A DNA stretch of 64,000 nucleotides from Parasedimentitalea maritima (lineage in GTDB: Bacteria; Pseudomonadota; Alphaproteobacteria; Rhodobacterales; Rhodobacteraceae), in contig NZ_VAUA01000007.1 of assembly GCF_005771405.1 (NCBI RefSeq), positions 124,001 to 188,000 of the forward strand. The letters are read 5' to 3'. Position 1 is the first letter of the stretch. Each line of letters opens with the position of its first letter. Under the pieces are notes generated by a model. That model was not told the DNA's origin. It worked only from the letters and a program-made list of their open reading frames with translations, and searched no databases. Positions 35,893 through 44,462 of this stretch are shown here, piece by piece. The position numbers and the translations under genes were made by a program.

Positions 35893-36129
35893 GGCGCTAT
35901 CCCCCGACAATTGTGGACATGAGAAAATTGCTAAATGAATGCTATGTACAAAAGCTCTGACTGCAGAATGTCAGGGTTCTAATACTAGTGCAGATCAGCG
36001 ATAAGAATATAGGGGAGATACTGCACGTTTCTCCCCCAATTGTTGCCCGTTGATCCACAAAGGTCCGATAAAGCAGGAATTTCACGCCAGCCGCTTTACC
36101 AACTTGGGCCGGGCAAGTATCACCAATGT

Positions 36130-38478
36130 ATGACCGATTTGGTAGACCACACCGATGTGCCGTCCTCTCCTGAAGGGGGCGAGATCCTGGAACCGCTGCG
36201 CCGAGCGATTGGCGAGCGCTATCTGACCTATGCGCTAAGCACTATCATGCACCGTGCGCTGCCGGATGCGCGCGACGGGCTAAAGCCTGTGCATCGACGA
36301 ATCCTCTATGCGATGAGTCGCCTCAGGTTGACCTCATCCGGTGGGTTTCTGAAGTCTGCCAAGATTTCAGGCGATACCATGGGGGATTTCCACCCTCATG
36401 GGGATGCTGCGATCTATGACGCGATGGCGCGTTTGGCGCAGGACTTCAACGTCCGCTATCCGCTGGTTGATGGTCAAGGTAACTTTGGCAATATCGACGG
36501 CGATAACCCGGCCGCATCGCGTTACACCGAGGCGCGGATGACCTTTATCGCCGAGGCGATGCTGGAAGGTCTGTCTGAAAATGCGGTGGATTTTCGCGAT
36601 AACTACGACGGTCGACTGACTGAACCGGCTGTTTTGCCGGCGACTTTCCCCAATATTCTCGCCAACGGATCGTCAGGCATTGCAGTGGGCATGGCGACCA
36701 ATATCCCGCCGCATAATATCGCCGAACTGATCGACGCCTGCCTGCACCTGATTAAAACTCCGGATGCGCGCGACGATACGCTGCTGAACCATGTGCCTGG
36801 GCCAGATTTTCCAACTGGCGGTATCATCGTCGAGCCTCCAGAAAACATTGCCCAAGCCTATCGCACTGGCCGTGGGTCGTTCCGGTTGCGCTGTAAATAC
36901 GAAGTTGAGGATCTGGGGCGCGGTCAATGGCAGATCGTGGTCACCGAGATCCCGTATCAGGTACAGAAATCCAAGCTGATCGAAAAAATCGCTGAGCTGA
37001 TCCAAACCAAGAAAGTGCCGATTCTTGGCGATATCCGCGACGAATCAGCCGAAGACATCCGGGTGGTGCTGGAACCGCGGTCCAAGAACGTCGATCCCGA
37101 AGTGCTGATGAACATGATGTACCGCAGCTCAGATCTTGAGGTGCGGTTCTCACTCAACATGAACGTGTTGATCGATGGGGTCACCCCCAAGGTTTGTTCT
37201 ATGAAAGAGGTGCTGCGCGCCTTTTTGGATCATCGGCGTGATGTGTTGCAACGTCGGTCACGACACCGAATGGACAAGATCGATCACCGGTTAGAGGTCT
37301 TGGCAGGCTTTATCATTGCCTTCCTCAATCTTGATCGGGTCATCGAAATCATCCGTTATGATGATGATCCCAAAGCAGCGCTGATGCGCGAAAATTGGGA
37401 CCTGGATCACCCGCGTGCGCTGACCGAAGCAGAATATGTCTCGCCAGTGTACGGTAAGGGTGAGCTGACCGAGGTGCAGGCCGAGGCGATTCTGAACATG
37501 CGGTTGCGTTCGTTGCGCCGTCTGGAAGAAATCGAATTGGTTCGTGAGCGTGATGCACTACGTGAGGAACGCGCTGAGCTGGTAGAGCTGCTGGGGTCAG
37601 AAGAGCTGCAGTGGTCTCGTATTTCGGCGCAGCTGAAAGAGACCAAGAAACAGTTCGGGAAAAATTATGAAGGTGGCGCCCGCCGCACTATGTTTGCCGA
37701 AGCTGGCGAGGTCGAAGAAGTCCCGCTCGAGGCAATGATCGACCGTGAACCTATAACGGTGGTGTGCAGTCAAATGGGCTGGATCCGGGCAATGACCGGC
37801 CATATCGATCTGAATCGTGAACTCAAATTCAAAGACGGTGATGGCCCGCGGTTTGTCTTTCATGCTGAAACCACCGACCGGTTATTGGCCTTTGGCAGTA
37901 ATGGTCGCTTCTACACCATCAGTGCCGCCAACCTGCCAGGTGGGCGGGGCATGGGGGAACCGCTGCGACTAATTGTTGACCTGCCCAACGAAGTTGAACT
38001 CGTCGAGCTGTTCATTCACCAGCCCGAGGGCAAGCTGCTGGTTGCCTCATCCGTTGGCAATGGCTTCATCTGTGCCGAAAAAGAAATTGTCGCCCAGACG
38101 CGTAGTGGCAAGCAGGTACTGAATGTCAAAGGTGATGATCGAGCCAAAATCTGTGTGCCGGTGATCGGCGATCACGTTGCTGTAGTGTCCGAAAACGGAA
38201 AATTCCTGGTGTTCTCTGTTGAAGAAATGCCTGATTTGAACCGTGGCAAAGGTGTGCGCTTGCAAAAGTACAATATGGCGCGCGGCAAACAGGGGTCTCT
38301 GGAGTTGGACGGTGGGTTGAGTGATGTCACCACGTTTGATTGGGACAGTGGCCTGACCTGGGAAATGGGTGGGGGTAAAACCCGCCATGAGCAGGACCTT
38401 AGCCAGTGGCTGGGGAAACGTGCCGGAGTTGGCAAGCGTCCGCCTTATGGCTTTCCGCGGTCGTACAAATTCGACTGA
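36130..38478 (+). CDS. parC: DNA topoisomerase IV subunit A
   Basis: Breaks and rejoins DNA to separate daughter chromosomes, with ParE. The 782-residue length fits ParC rather than GyrA. The catalytic tyrosine is Y132 in AASRYTEARM; the drug/DNA gate region is FHPHGDAAIYDAMARLAQ, with A93 at the position of the quinolone-sensitive serine and D97 at the acidic position. The beta-pinwheel C-terminal domain spans about residues 520-780. ATG 36130 begins MTDLVDHTDVPSSPEGGEILEPL; the frame stays open 30 codons upstream, but a ParC start there is less likely. Confidence 0.95.
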   Translation: MTDLVDHTDVPSSPEGGEILEPLRRAIGERYLTYALSTIMHRALPDARDGLKPVHRRILYAMSRLRLTSSGGFLKSAKISGDTMGDFHPHGDAAIYDAMARLAQDFNVRYPLVDGQGNFGNIDGDNPAASRYTEARMTFIAEAMLEGLSENAVDFRDNYDGRLTEPAVLPATFPNILANGSSGIAVGMATNIPPHNIAELIDACLHLIKTPDARDDTLLNHVPGPDFPTGGIIVEPPENIAQAYRTGRGSFRLRCKYEVEDLGRGQWQIVVTEIPYQVQKSKLIEKIAELIQTKKVPILGDIRDESAEDIRVVLEPRSKNVDPEVLMNMMYRSSDLEVRFSLNMNVLIDGVTPKVCSMKEVLRAFLDHRRDVLQRRSRHRMDKIDHRLEVLAGFIIAFLNLDRVIEIIRYDDDPKAALMRENWDLDHPRALTEAEYVSPVYGKGELTEVQAEAILNMRLRSLRRLEEIELVRERDALREERAELVELLGSEELQWSRISAQLKETKKQFGKNYEGGARRTMFAEAGEVEEVPLEAMIDREPITVVCSQMGWIRAMTGHIDLNRELKFKDGDGPRFVFHAETTDRLLAFGSNGRFYTISAANLPGGRGMGEPLRLIVDLPNEVELVELFIHQPEGKLLVASSVGNGFICAEKEIVAQTRSGKQVLNVKGDDRAKICVPVIGDHVAVVSENGKFLVFSVEEMPDLNRGKGVRLQKYNMARGKQGSLELDGGLSDVTTFDWDSGLTWEMGGGKTRHEQDLSQWLGKRAGVGKRPPYGFPRSYKFD

Positions 38479-38598
38479 AATTAGGCTGAAACCTGTGACC
38501 CCAGTGCCACCTGTGCTGGGGGAGATGCCTCTTATGCTTTACCAGACACATAGTAGCAGTCTATCTGGTCAGAACTTTTTCTGAAAAGAGACCCAATT

Positions 38599-39174
38599 AT
38601 GATCCGACTTATTGCTTTTCTGGCGTCCCTTTCGCTGCTGACCGCCTGTGGTGAAACCTTAATGGATGAGGCGCAGGAGGATCTGGGCACGTTCAAAATG
38701 CGCGTTGGCTATATCTATACTGACAAGGCATTACAGTGGCCGCTGTCACGTAATGCCGAAGCTTCGGATTGGAATGCAGATTTGCAGAATGCTCTTGATA
38801 CGCGGTTGCGGCGCTACGAGGGCACGCAGGAATATGATGTAGCGATCACACTAGAAGGTTTCATGTTGGCGCCTCCGGGTGTTCCTATTGTACTAAACCC
38901 CAAAAGCGTCGCCGTGGTGAATGTCTTTGTGTATGATGTTGCGGGCCAGGAATACTTGGCCAAGAAGCATCAAATGGAAATATTTGAAAGCACAACCGGT
39001 GAAAGCGTTATTCTTGGCTCTGGTCATACGCGGACTAAGGAAGAACAGATTGCCGGCCTCTCCCTGAACATCGTTGATGCCGTTGAAGAGTGGATCGCCG
39101 AGCAACATCTGGAAAGTGGCTGGTTTGATGAACGCGTAGAGAACGTGGAAGAAGACCCGGCAGCTCCCAGCTAA
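38599..39174 (+). CDS. Hypothetical lipoprotein
   Basis: A 191-residue protein with a clear lipoprotein signal (MIRLIAFLASLSLLTAC, lipidation at C17). The mature part is mixed alpha/beta with a central hydrophobic stretch (IVLNPKSVAVVNVFVYDVAG) and ends in an acidic tail (ERVENVEEDPAAPS). I do not recognise a family with confidence. It lies alone between parC and tuf; an imperfect CCCCAG/CTGGGG hairpin at about 38502-38522 lies between it and parC. Confidence 0.72.
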   Translation: MIRLIAFLASLSLLTACGETLMDEAQEDLGTFKMRVGYIYTDKALQWPLSRNAEASDWNADLQNALDTRLRRYEGTQEYDVAITLEGFMLAPPGVPIVLNPKSVAVVNVFVYDVAGQEYLAKKHQMEIFESTTGESVILGSGHTRTKEEQIAGLSLNIVDAVEEWIAEQHLESGWFDERVENVEEDPAAPS

Positions 39175-39305
39175 GCACCGGTCAAACAACTGTCATCAAA
39201 GTTTCAATTACGATCTGCTTGATTTCTGTGCGCAAAGGCAATATGTCGCGCGCGATAATGATCCGGGTCGGTTGTCGATCCTCCTACTAAAAGGGCGCCT
39301 AGATT

Positions 39306-40481
39306 ATGGCTAAGGAAAAGTTCGAACGTACCAAACCACACGTCAACATCGGCACCATCGGCCACGTTGACCACGGCAAAACCACGCTGACCGCAGCGAT
39401 CACCAAGTACTTTGGTGACTTCCAGGCCTACGACCAGATCGATGGCGCACCGGAAGAAAAAGCCCGTGGTATCACCATCTCGACCGCCCACGTTGAGTAT
39501 GAAACCGAGACCCGTCACTACGCTCACGTTGACTGCCCAGGTCACGCTGACTACGTGAAAAACATGATCACTGGTGCGGCTCAGATGGACGGCGCTATCT
39601 TGGTTGTTAACGCTGCTGACGGCCCAATGCCGCAGACACGTGAGCACATCCTGCTGGGTCGCCAGGTTGGCATCCCGTACATGGTTGTCTACATGAACAA
39701 AGTTGACCAGGTTGACGACGAAGAGCTGCTGGAACTGGTGGAAATGGAAATCCGCGAGCTGCTGTCTTCTTACGAATACCCTGGCGACGACATTCCTGTG
39801 ATTCCTGGTTCGGCTCTGGCCGCTATGGAAGAGCGTGACGACAACATCGGTAAAGACTCGATTGTTGCTCTGATGGCTGCGGTTGACGACTATATCCCAA
39901 CACCAGAGCGTGCTGTTGACCAGCCGTTCCTGATGCCTGTGGAAGACGTGTTCTCGATCTCCGGTCGTGGTACCGTTGTGACTGGCCGTATTGAGCGTGG
40001 CGTGATCAACGTTGGCGACGAAATCGAAATCGTTGGTATCCGCGACACCAAGAAAACCACCTGTACCGGTGTTGAAATGTTCCGCAAGCTGCTGGATCGC
40101 GGTGAAGCTGGCGACAACGTTGGCGCATTGCTGCGCGGTGTTGACCGTGACGGCGTTGAGCGTGGCCAGGTTCTGTGTGCACCTAAGTCGGTGAACCCAC
40201 ACACGAAGTTCGAAGCTGAGTCCTATATCCTGACCAAAGAAGAAGGTGGTCGTCACACCCCATTCTTCGCCAACTACCGTCCACAGTTCTACTTCCGGAC
40301 AACAGACGTCACTGGTACCGTTGTTCTGCCCGAGGGCACAGAAATGGTGATGCCAGGCGACAACCTGAAGTTCAACGTTGAGCTGATCGCACCAATCGCG
40401 ATGGAAACCGGCCTCCGCTTCGCGATCCGCGAAGGCGGCCGCACCGTTGGTGCTGGCGTTGTGTCAAAAATCGTCGAGTAA
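39306..40481 (+). CDS. tuf: Elongation factor Tu
   Basis: Delivers aminoacyl-tRNA to the ribosome. The 391-residue protein has the G motifs GHVDHGKT (19-26), [22 protein letters not shown] with the catalytic histidine H80, NKVD (131-134) and GSAL. Domains 2 and 3 complete it to [11 protein letters not shown]. Codon use is strongly biased, as in highly expressed genes. It is not accompanied by rpsL-rpsG-fusA here, so it is the copy that normally precedes tRNA-Trp and secE. Between tuf and its terminator lies a further strong hairpin (GCTTTTGCC 40510-40518 with GGCAAAAGC 40521-40529). Confidence 0.98.
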   Translation: MAKEKFERTKPHVNIGTIGHVDHGKTTLTAAITKYFGDFQAYDQIDGAPEEKARGITISTAHVEYETETRHYAHVDCPGHADYVKNMITGAAQMDGAILVVNAADGPMPQTREHILLGRQVGIPYMVVYMNKVDQVDDEELLELVEMEIRELLSSYEYPGDDIPVIPGSALAAMEERDDNIGKDSIVALMAAVDDYIPTPERAVDQPFLMPVEDVFSISGRGTVVTGRIERGVINVGDEIEIVGIRDTKKTTCTGVEMFRKLLDRGEAGDNVGALLRGVDRDGVERGQVLCAPKSVNPHTKFEAESYILTKEEGGRHTPFFANYRPQFYFRTTDVTGTVVLPEGTEMVMPGDNLKFNVELIAPIAMETGLRFAIREGGRTVGAGVVSKIVE

Positions 40482-40562
40482 TCATAGCTTTGCTGTGAGG
40501 GCGACAGGGGCTTTTGCCTAGGCAAAAGCTCCCGAAAGCCACACCGATGAGAAGATAAAGAA

Positions 40563-40588
40563 GGGCTGCCTAACGGCGGCCCTTTTTG
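40563..40588 (+). terminator. Rho-independent terminator of tuf
   Basis: GGGCTGCC (40563-40570) pairs with GGCGGCCC (40575-40582), with one G-U pair, followed by five T residues at 40583-40587. It lies about 80 nt after the tuf stop. Confidence 0.85.
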
Positions 40589-40642
40589 CATTTTAAGTTG
40601 TTTGGCTTTCCTTTGAAAAATTTTCGATGCAGTCTATTGGCC

Positions 40643-41077
40643 ATGAACAAAGCAGATAGCGCCAGAAAGCCATATCCAGATTTGACATGGTTGTTACGGA
40701 CATTTGCCCAACCGGCAGATGTACAATTTGATCTCTATTGCAGCTTTACTGGTGTGGCGGACGATTTGGCCTCGGATTTCGAAACTGCCATTTTACATAA
40801 AGGCGACGGGTTTCTTGATCGCAATCCTGACATCAAGGCATTTGACAAACTACTGGAAAAACACTTTGGCCAACCTGAGTACTGGACAGAAGAGGCGTTG
40901 AAGCACGATCCTTTTTGGGAACAGCTTCGTATCGAAGCTGCTGCGATTTTGGGAATGCGCAGGATTTCGAAATCGCCTCCAGACCCTTTAAACATAACTT
41001 TTGTTCAGGCGGATGAAGAGGCTGATGGTGCGTTGGCAACACTGAAAGCACTGGCTAGAAAAATGCTCAGCAGATAA
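40643..41077 (+). CDS. Hypothetical protein
   Basis: A 144-residue soluble protein I do not recognise. It is charged, with predicted helices (DLTWLLRTFA, ASDFETAILHKG, DIKAFDKLLEKHFG, EALKHDPFWEQLRIEAAAILGMRR, LATLKALARKMLSR) and no signal peptide. ATG 40643 is the likely start, as an in-frame start at 40586 lies within the tuf terminator. Composition is less GC-rich than the neighbours, which may point to transfer. No clear ribosome site was found. Confidence 0.6.
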   Translation: MNKADSARKPYPDLTWLLRTFAQPADVQFDLYCSFTGVADDLASDFETAILHKGDGFLDRNPDIKAFDKLLEKHFGQPEYWTEEALKHDPFWEQLRIEAAAILGMRRISKSPPDPLNITFVQADEEADGALATLKALARKMLSR

Positions 41078-41136
41078 ATCCGCGCTCTCCAAATTGACGC
41101 TTTGGCCCGCTCTTATCAATTCCTACCGCCTCTGGT

Positions 41137-41910
41137 TCAACTGGCCATTCCACGCATCGTTTGCTCCGATGCCTCATCAAGCGGCACCATCAGTTCGATT
41201 TCCAGCCCTTCGATTAACGCGTCCTGACAGGAGGCAAGCTTGCCCAATAGCGAGCTGAGCTGCATCACAGGCCCTTCTGGGAGTGCGATGCGGATTGGCA
41301 GGAAAATTGGGATTTCACCAAGTTCGCCCAAATGCTGTTCCATACCGGCAAAGCGGCCTTGGGACTGGGCGGTCTGCAACACTTGTGCGATGCGCGGGCT
41401 GTGGGCAGCGGCGCGCTGGAGGCGATAGAACATTACCCCCGCGGCTTCGTCCCAGTTTTGAACCAACCCCTGAAACATTTCACTCATCATGACCTCCAGG
41501 AGGTTTGGTGGCGCATTACCCTGCGGAATCAAACCGCCAAAAATCTGATCAAACGCTGAATTGCTGCGCAGGACGTTCCAATCCGGGTCCAGCACCAGCG
41601 CCGGGAAGGGCCAGTTTTTCAGCACCCTTAGTTCAATCATATCAAGTGCGGCGTGGATCTCTTCTGATCCCATGTCACGCTGTGCATAGGGATTGGTCAA
41701 GCCAGATGCGTCGTAGATATTGACCCGTTGGGCGATATTGAGATCCAGCGTTCTGCAGATACGAGCCAGAAACGAAGCGGTTGGCAGGGAGCGACCGGTT
41801 TCCAAGAACGACAGATGTCGTTGAGTAGAATCCAGTGCCAATGCCAGCGTGGCTTGCGACATTCCACGTGCCGCGCGGATGTCTTTCAGGACGTGGCCAA
41901 AAGAAGTCAT
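41137..41910 (-). CDS. XRE-family regulator with MmyB-like ligand domain
   Basis: A 257-residue regulator: N-terminal XRE helix-turn-helix (about 5-60: IRAARGMSQATLALALDSTQRHLSFLETGRSLPTASFLARI) followed by an MmyB-type domain (WPFPALVLDPDWNVLRSNSAFDQIF is its PAS-like core), known from actinobacterial MmyB to bind fatty-acid-like ligands. The ligand here is unknown. A perfect palindrome lies 3 bp before its ATG, between it and a divergent MAPEG gene, so it probably regulates itself and that gene. Confidence 0.9.
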   Translation of the reverse strand: MTSFGHVLKDIRAARGMSQATLALALDSTQRHLSFLETGRSLPTASFLARICRTLDLNIAQRVNIYDASGLTNPYAQRDMGSEEIHAALDMIELRVLKNWPFPALVLDPDWNVLRSNSAFDQIFGGLIPQGNAPPNLLEVMMSEMFQGLVQNWDEAAGVMFYRLQRAAAHSPRIAQVLQTAQSQGRFAGMEQHLGELGEIPIFLPIRIALPEGPVMQLSSLLGKLASCQDALIEGLEIELMVPLDEASEQTMRGMAS

Positions 41911-41913
41911 TTT

Positions 41914-41944
41914 ATTCCCTCCAAGGGAATTGCTGTCATTCCCT
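41914..41944. promoter_or_regulatory. Probable XRE operator with extra half-site
   Basis: ATTCCCT-CCA-AGGGAAT (41914-41930) is a perfect 7-bp palindrome. A third copy of ATTCCCT lies at 41938-41944, 24 bp after the first. The group sits between the divergent XRE and MAPEG genes, 3 bp from the XRE start. Confidence 0.7.
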
Positions 41945-41988
41945 GCCGTTTCTAACTTGGCCCGGATAGCAATGGCAAAGGACTTCTC

Positions 41989-42369
41989 ATGCTGACTTGG
42001 ATTTTATTGGTGCTGATATTGTACTACGCGGGCCTGTTTCTGCCTTCGCTGTTTCTGATTCCGCGGATTGGGCTGGGTGCCTACATGGGTACGCGTGACA
42101 GCGATCCTGATCCCGCTGTGATGCAGGGGCGAGCACAGCGGGCCCATCGCAATTTTCAGGAAAACCTTGCGCCCTTTGCCGTTCTCGCAGCGCTGACATT
42201 CGTTGTTCCGGATGCTGATGTGGGACGCGCTATTCTGGGCGCTGAAGTGTTCTTTTTTGCGCGACTGGCCTATCTGCCGCTCTATCTCCTGGCGGTGCCC
42301 GTGGTCCGGTCTGCGGCCTATACAGTTGGGTTTGTTGGGCTGTTGATTATGGGCTTGGCTCTGGTCTGA
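41989..42369 (+). CDS. MAPEG-family membrane protein
   Basis: A 126-residue protein with four predicted helices and the MAPEG pattern: GAYMGTRDSDPDPAVMQGRAQRAHRNFQENLAPFAVLAALT, where the N-x-x-E-N segment is the family's glutathione/substrate-facing helix. Eukaryotic members are glutathione transferases of eicosanoid metabolism; bacterial ones are mostly uncharacterised. AAAGGA precedes ATG 41989. The pairing with an MmyB-type regulator through a shared operator suggests induction by a hydrophobic ligand. Confidence 0.87.
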   Translation: MLTWILLVLILYYAGLFLPSLFLIPRIGLGAYMGTRDSDPDPAVMQGRAQRAHRNFQENLAPFAVLAALTFVVPDADVGRAILGAEVFFFARLAYLPLYLLAVPVVRSAAYTVGFVGLLIMGLALV

Positions 42370-42387
42370 GCTGTCTGGGCGCAGTGG

Positions 42388-43071
42388 CTAGCTGCGCCCT
42401 ACCGCTGCGTCCGCGTCGTCAGTTATTTGATTTAGGGCTGTTTCAAGACTTAAGCGCAGCTCTTCCGTCTGCTCTGGCGATGGTTTGCGTGGTACGGTTT
42501 CGTCCCACTCGCGGCACATCAAAACGCCGCGGGAGAACGGAACAGGGAACATTTGTTTGTCCCAGGTTGGCAATCGAAGGGTCTGTCGTTGGGCAAAGCT
42601 GATTGTAAAAACCCTGCAACCTGAACTGCGTGCCCAGATGATGGGAACGCCAGAGGAAACACGGGCAGGTCCGCGGGGGCCATCCGCAGCGATACCAACC
42701 GAACTACCGGCCTTGATGCGCCGTAGAACCTCTCGCGATAGCGCGACATGGCGTTTGCGACTGGACATGGGGATGGTGTCAAAGCCCATCCGCTCTTGTA
42801 CTTTGCCCGCCAGTCGGCCCGCGCGGGCGGCCGAGGTCAGGGTGCAAATCCGGCCCTTTGAACTGTCGAACAGGTAGGGTGACATGACCAGCCGCTGGTG
42901 CCAGAGAACCATGATCACCGGTGTGCCTGATTCTACGAGTTCTTCCATTGGGCCAAATCCGCTGCGAGACCAACGTGAGGTGCGATAACAGAATTTTACG
43001 TAGGCAGTGATCAGCCCTTCAACGGCATTGTTAAAGGCGTTGCTATCTGCAATTTTTTTTCTCAGGCTCAA
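42388..43071 (-). CDS. DUF374 family lysophospholipid acyltransferase-like protein
   Basis: A 227-residue protein of the DUF374 family, related to the LPLAT acyltransferases. The acceptor-box equivalent is MVLWHQRLVMSPY, with AADGPRGPARVSSGVPIIWARSSGC as the second signature. I choose TTG 43071 as start, because AGAGGA lies just upstream and homologues begin SLRKKIADS; ATG 43110 has no ribosome site. Acyl donor and acceptor are unknown. An 8-bp GC hairpin (42377-42399) spans its stop. Confidence 0.83.
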   Translation of the reverse strand: MSLRKKIADSNAFNNAVEGLITAYVKFCYRTSRWSRSGFGPMEELVESGTPVIMVLWHQRLVMSPYLFDSSKGRICTLTSAARAGRLAGKVQERMGFDTIPMSSRKRHVALSREVLRRIKAGSSVGIAADGPRGPARVSSGVPIIWARSSGCRVFTISFAQRQTLRLPTWDKQMFPVPFSRGVLMCREWDETVPRKPSPEQTEELRLSLETALNQITDDADAAVGRS

Positions 43072-43175
43072 GCGAATGGTCCTCTTTTGCCCTTCTCTTA
43101 ACGCAAGCATCGGCAATGGCAAAGACCAGCTCAGGGGTGGTTATCAAGTCGACCCCAAAAAATCTGTTTTTCCTC

Positions 43176-43204
43176 TTGTCAGTTGGCTGCTGCTGGCTTA
43201 GGAC
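43176..43204 (+). promoter_or_regulatory. Candidate promoter of tRNA-Trp
   Basis: TTGTCA (43176-43181), a 17-bp spacer and TAGGAC (43199-43204) end 12 bp before the tRNA. The -10 match is weak but the position is right for a start near the tRNA 5' end. Confidence 0.4.
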
Positions 43205-43216
43205 ATGCCGCACTGC

Positions 43217-43292
43217 AGGGGTGTAGCTCAGTTGGTAGAGCGACGGTCTCCAAAACCGTAGGTCCACAGTTCGAGCCTGTGCACCCCTGCCA
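43217..43292 (+). tRNA. trnW: tRNA-Trp (anticodon CCA)
   Basis: A 76-nt tRNA with acceptor stem AGGGGTG/CACCCCT, D-loop TAGCTCAGTTGGTAGAGC, anticodon stem ACGGT/ACCGT with loop CTCCAAA (anticodon CCA), T-loop GTTCGAGCC, discriminator G and an encoded 3' CCA (43290-43292). In alphaproteobacteria it normally sits between tuf and secE; here accessory genes lie on both sides. Confidence 0.97.
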
Positions 43293-43442
43293 GTTTTCCC
43301 ACATTGCCAATCGACCTCTGCTTTGTTTGGCGGGCAGAAATGGTATCCATAAAGCCAGCAATGCCTGCACAAAATTGCACTGCAGTGCAGATCGAGAGCT
43401 AGTTGCGCGACGATGTGCTGACCAATCTACCCGGATAGAAGT

Positions 43443-44462
43443 CTACAAAGCGAACCCAGCGATTCGTTCGACGACCCAAAAGGTTGAAACCGCCCCAATA
43501 CCATAGCCAAAGCGCAAGGTAGACAGGCGCCCTCGGTCCTGGCTGGAATAGCGCGAGGCCAACCGCAGCTGTGATAGAGCGTACCAAACAGTTAGGGTTG
43601 CAAAAATAAACAGAAGTTGGCCGATTTCGACACCAATGTTGAACCCCAACAGCGCGACTGAAAGATCATTTGTGGGTAAGCCTATTTCAGTCAGTGCACC
43701 TGCAAATCCAAATCCGTGTAACAAGCCGAACGAAAAAGATACGACCCAAGGCCAACGTTCAGAGAGGCGAGGCTGGTCAGGCTTATGTTTGCACAGCTCG
43801 ACAGCCAGAAACACAATCGACAGGGCAATAACTGCCTCAACAGGCCTGGAGGGCAGGCTAAGCCAACCGAGTGAAACCGCCGCGAGCGTCAGTGAATGGG
43901 CCAGGGTAAAGGCTGTGACGGCCCCGAACAGGCGCCATTTGTCCCGGATCAGCAGTAGCATCGCAAAAACAAACAAGAGATGGTCGTAGCCTTCTAGGAT
44001 GTGTTCGACCCCCAGGCCGATGTAGCCCCACAATACCTGTAGTGTTGTGGTCTTTTCCGGCACGACGAAGGATGGTGTGTTTGCGGTTAGTCGGATTGTG
44101 GCGTCCTGCCCGTCTCCGGACTGATAGCGTACCAAGACGTCTGTGCTGGTTTTGGACAGCCCGTCGATTGTGATGATCTGTCCTGCTAGGCCGCCTGGGC
44201 ATTGCGTATTCCAGCTGGCCACCCAAGCCAGACCATCAAATCGTGGCGTCGGGGCGGTTGGGTTGGTGCAACGTTCTGGTAAGCGAACATGGATATCCAT
44301 TGGGGCCTGCTTAACGGCAGGTTTTCGCCAGAACACCCTCTGAAGATCATTCCCGAGTTCTTCGATCTCCAGGTATCCAGGTTCCAGCGCATGTGACTGG
44401 GCAATCTGTCCTGTCAGCAGGGTACTAAGGATCGCTACCAGTAGCAGGCGTAACAGGTTCAT
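43443..44462 (-). CDS. HupE/UreJ-like membrane protein with N-terminal periplasmic domain
   Basis: A 339-residue protein: signal peptide (about 1-25), a periplasmic beta-rich domain (about 26-135, with two cysteines C65 and C88), then about six to seven membrane helices. The helices carry HupE/UreJ-type metal-channel motifs: GVEHILEGYDHLLF (H154, D160, H161), FTLAHSLT (H189), FGLLHGFGFAG (H249) and FNIGVEIGQ (E279). True HupE/UreJ proteins move nickel for hydrogenase or urease, but neither enzyme is seen here and the extra domain defines a separate subtype. The ATG overlaps the upstream isomerase stop (ATGA), so they are coupled. Confidence 0.85.
   Translation of the reverse strand: MNLLRLLLVAILSTLLTGQIAQSHALEPGYLEIEELGNDLQRVFWRKPAVKQAPMDIHVRLPERCTNPTAPTPRFDGLAWVASWNTQCPGGLAGQIITIDGLSKTSTDVLVRYQSGDGQDATIRLTANTPSFVVPEKTTTLQVLWGYIGLGVEHILEGYDHLLFVFAMLLLIRDKWRLFGAVTAFTLAHSLTLAAVSLGWLSLPSRPVEAVIALSIVFLAVELCKHKPDQPRLSERWPWVVSFSFGLLHGFGFAGALTEIGLPTNDLSVALLGFNIGVEIGQLLFIFATLTVWYALSQLRLASRYSSQDRGRLSTLRFGYGIGAVSTFWVVERIAGFAL

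Noticed and set aside
35957-35974. CTGAC/GTCAG inverted repeat between the SH3 gene and parC
   Set aside because: Only 5-bp arms; expected by chance in a region of this size.
39204-40256. A 350-codon open frame antisense to tuf
   Set aside because: Same cause: the codon bias of tuf leaves the opposite strand open. The protein has no recognisable domain.
42377-42399. GGGCGCAG/CTGCGCCC hairpin between MAPEG and DUF374
   Set aside because: It spans the DUF374 stop and lacks T-tracts on both strands. It may weakly terminate convergent transcripts but I would not list it as a terminator.
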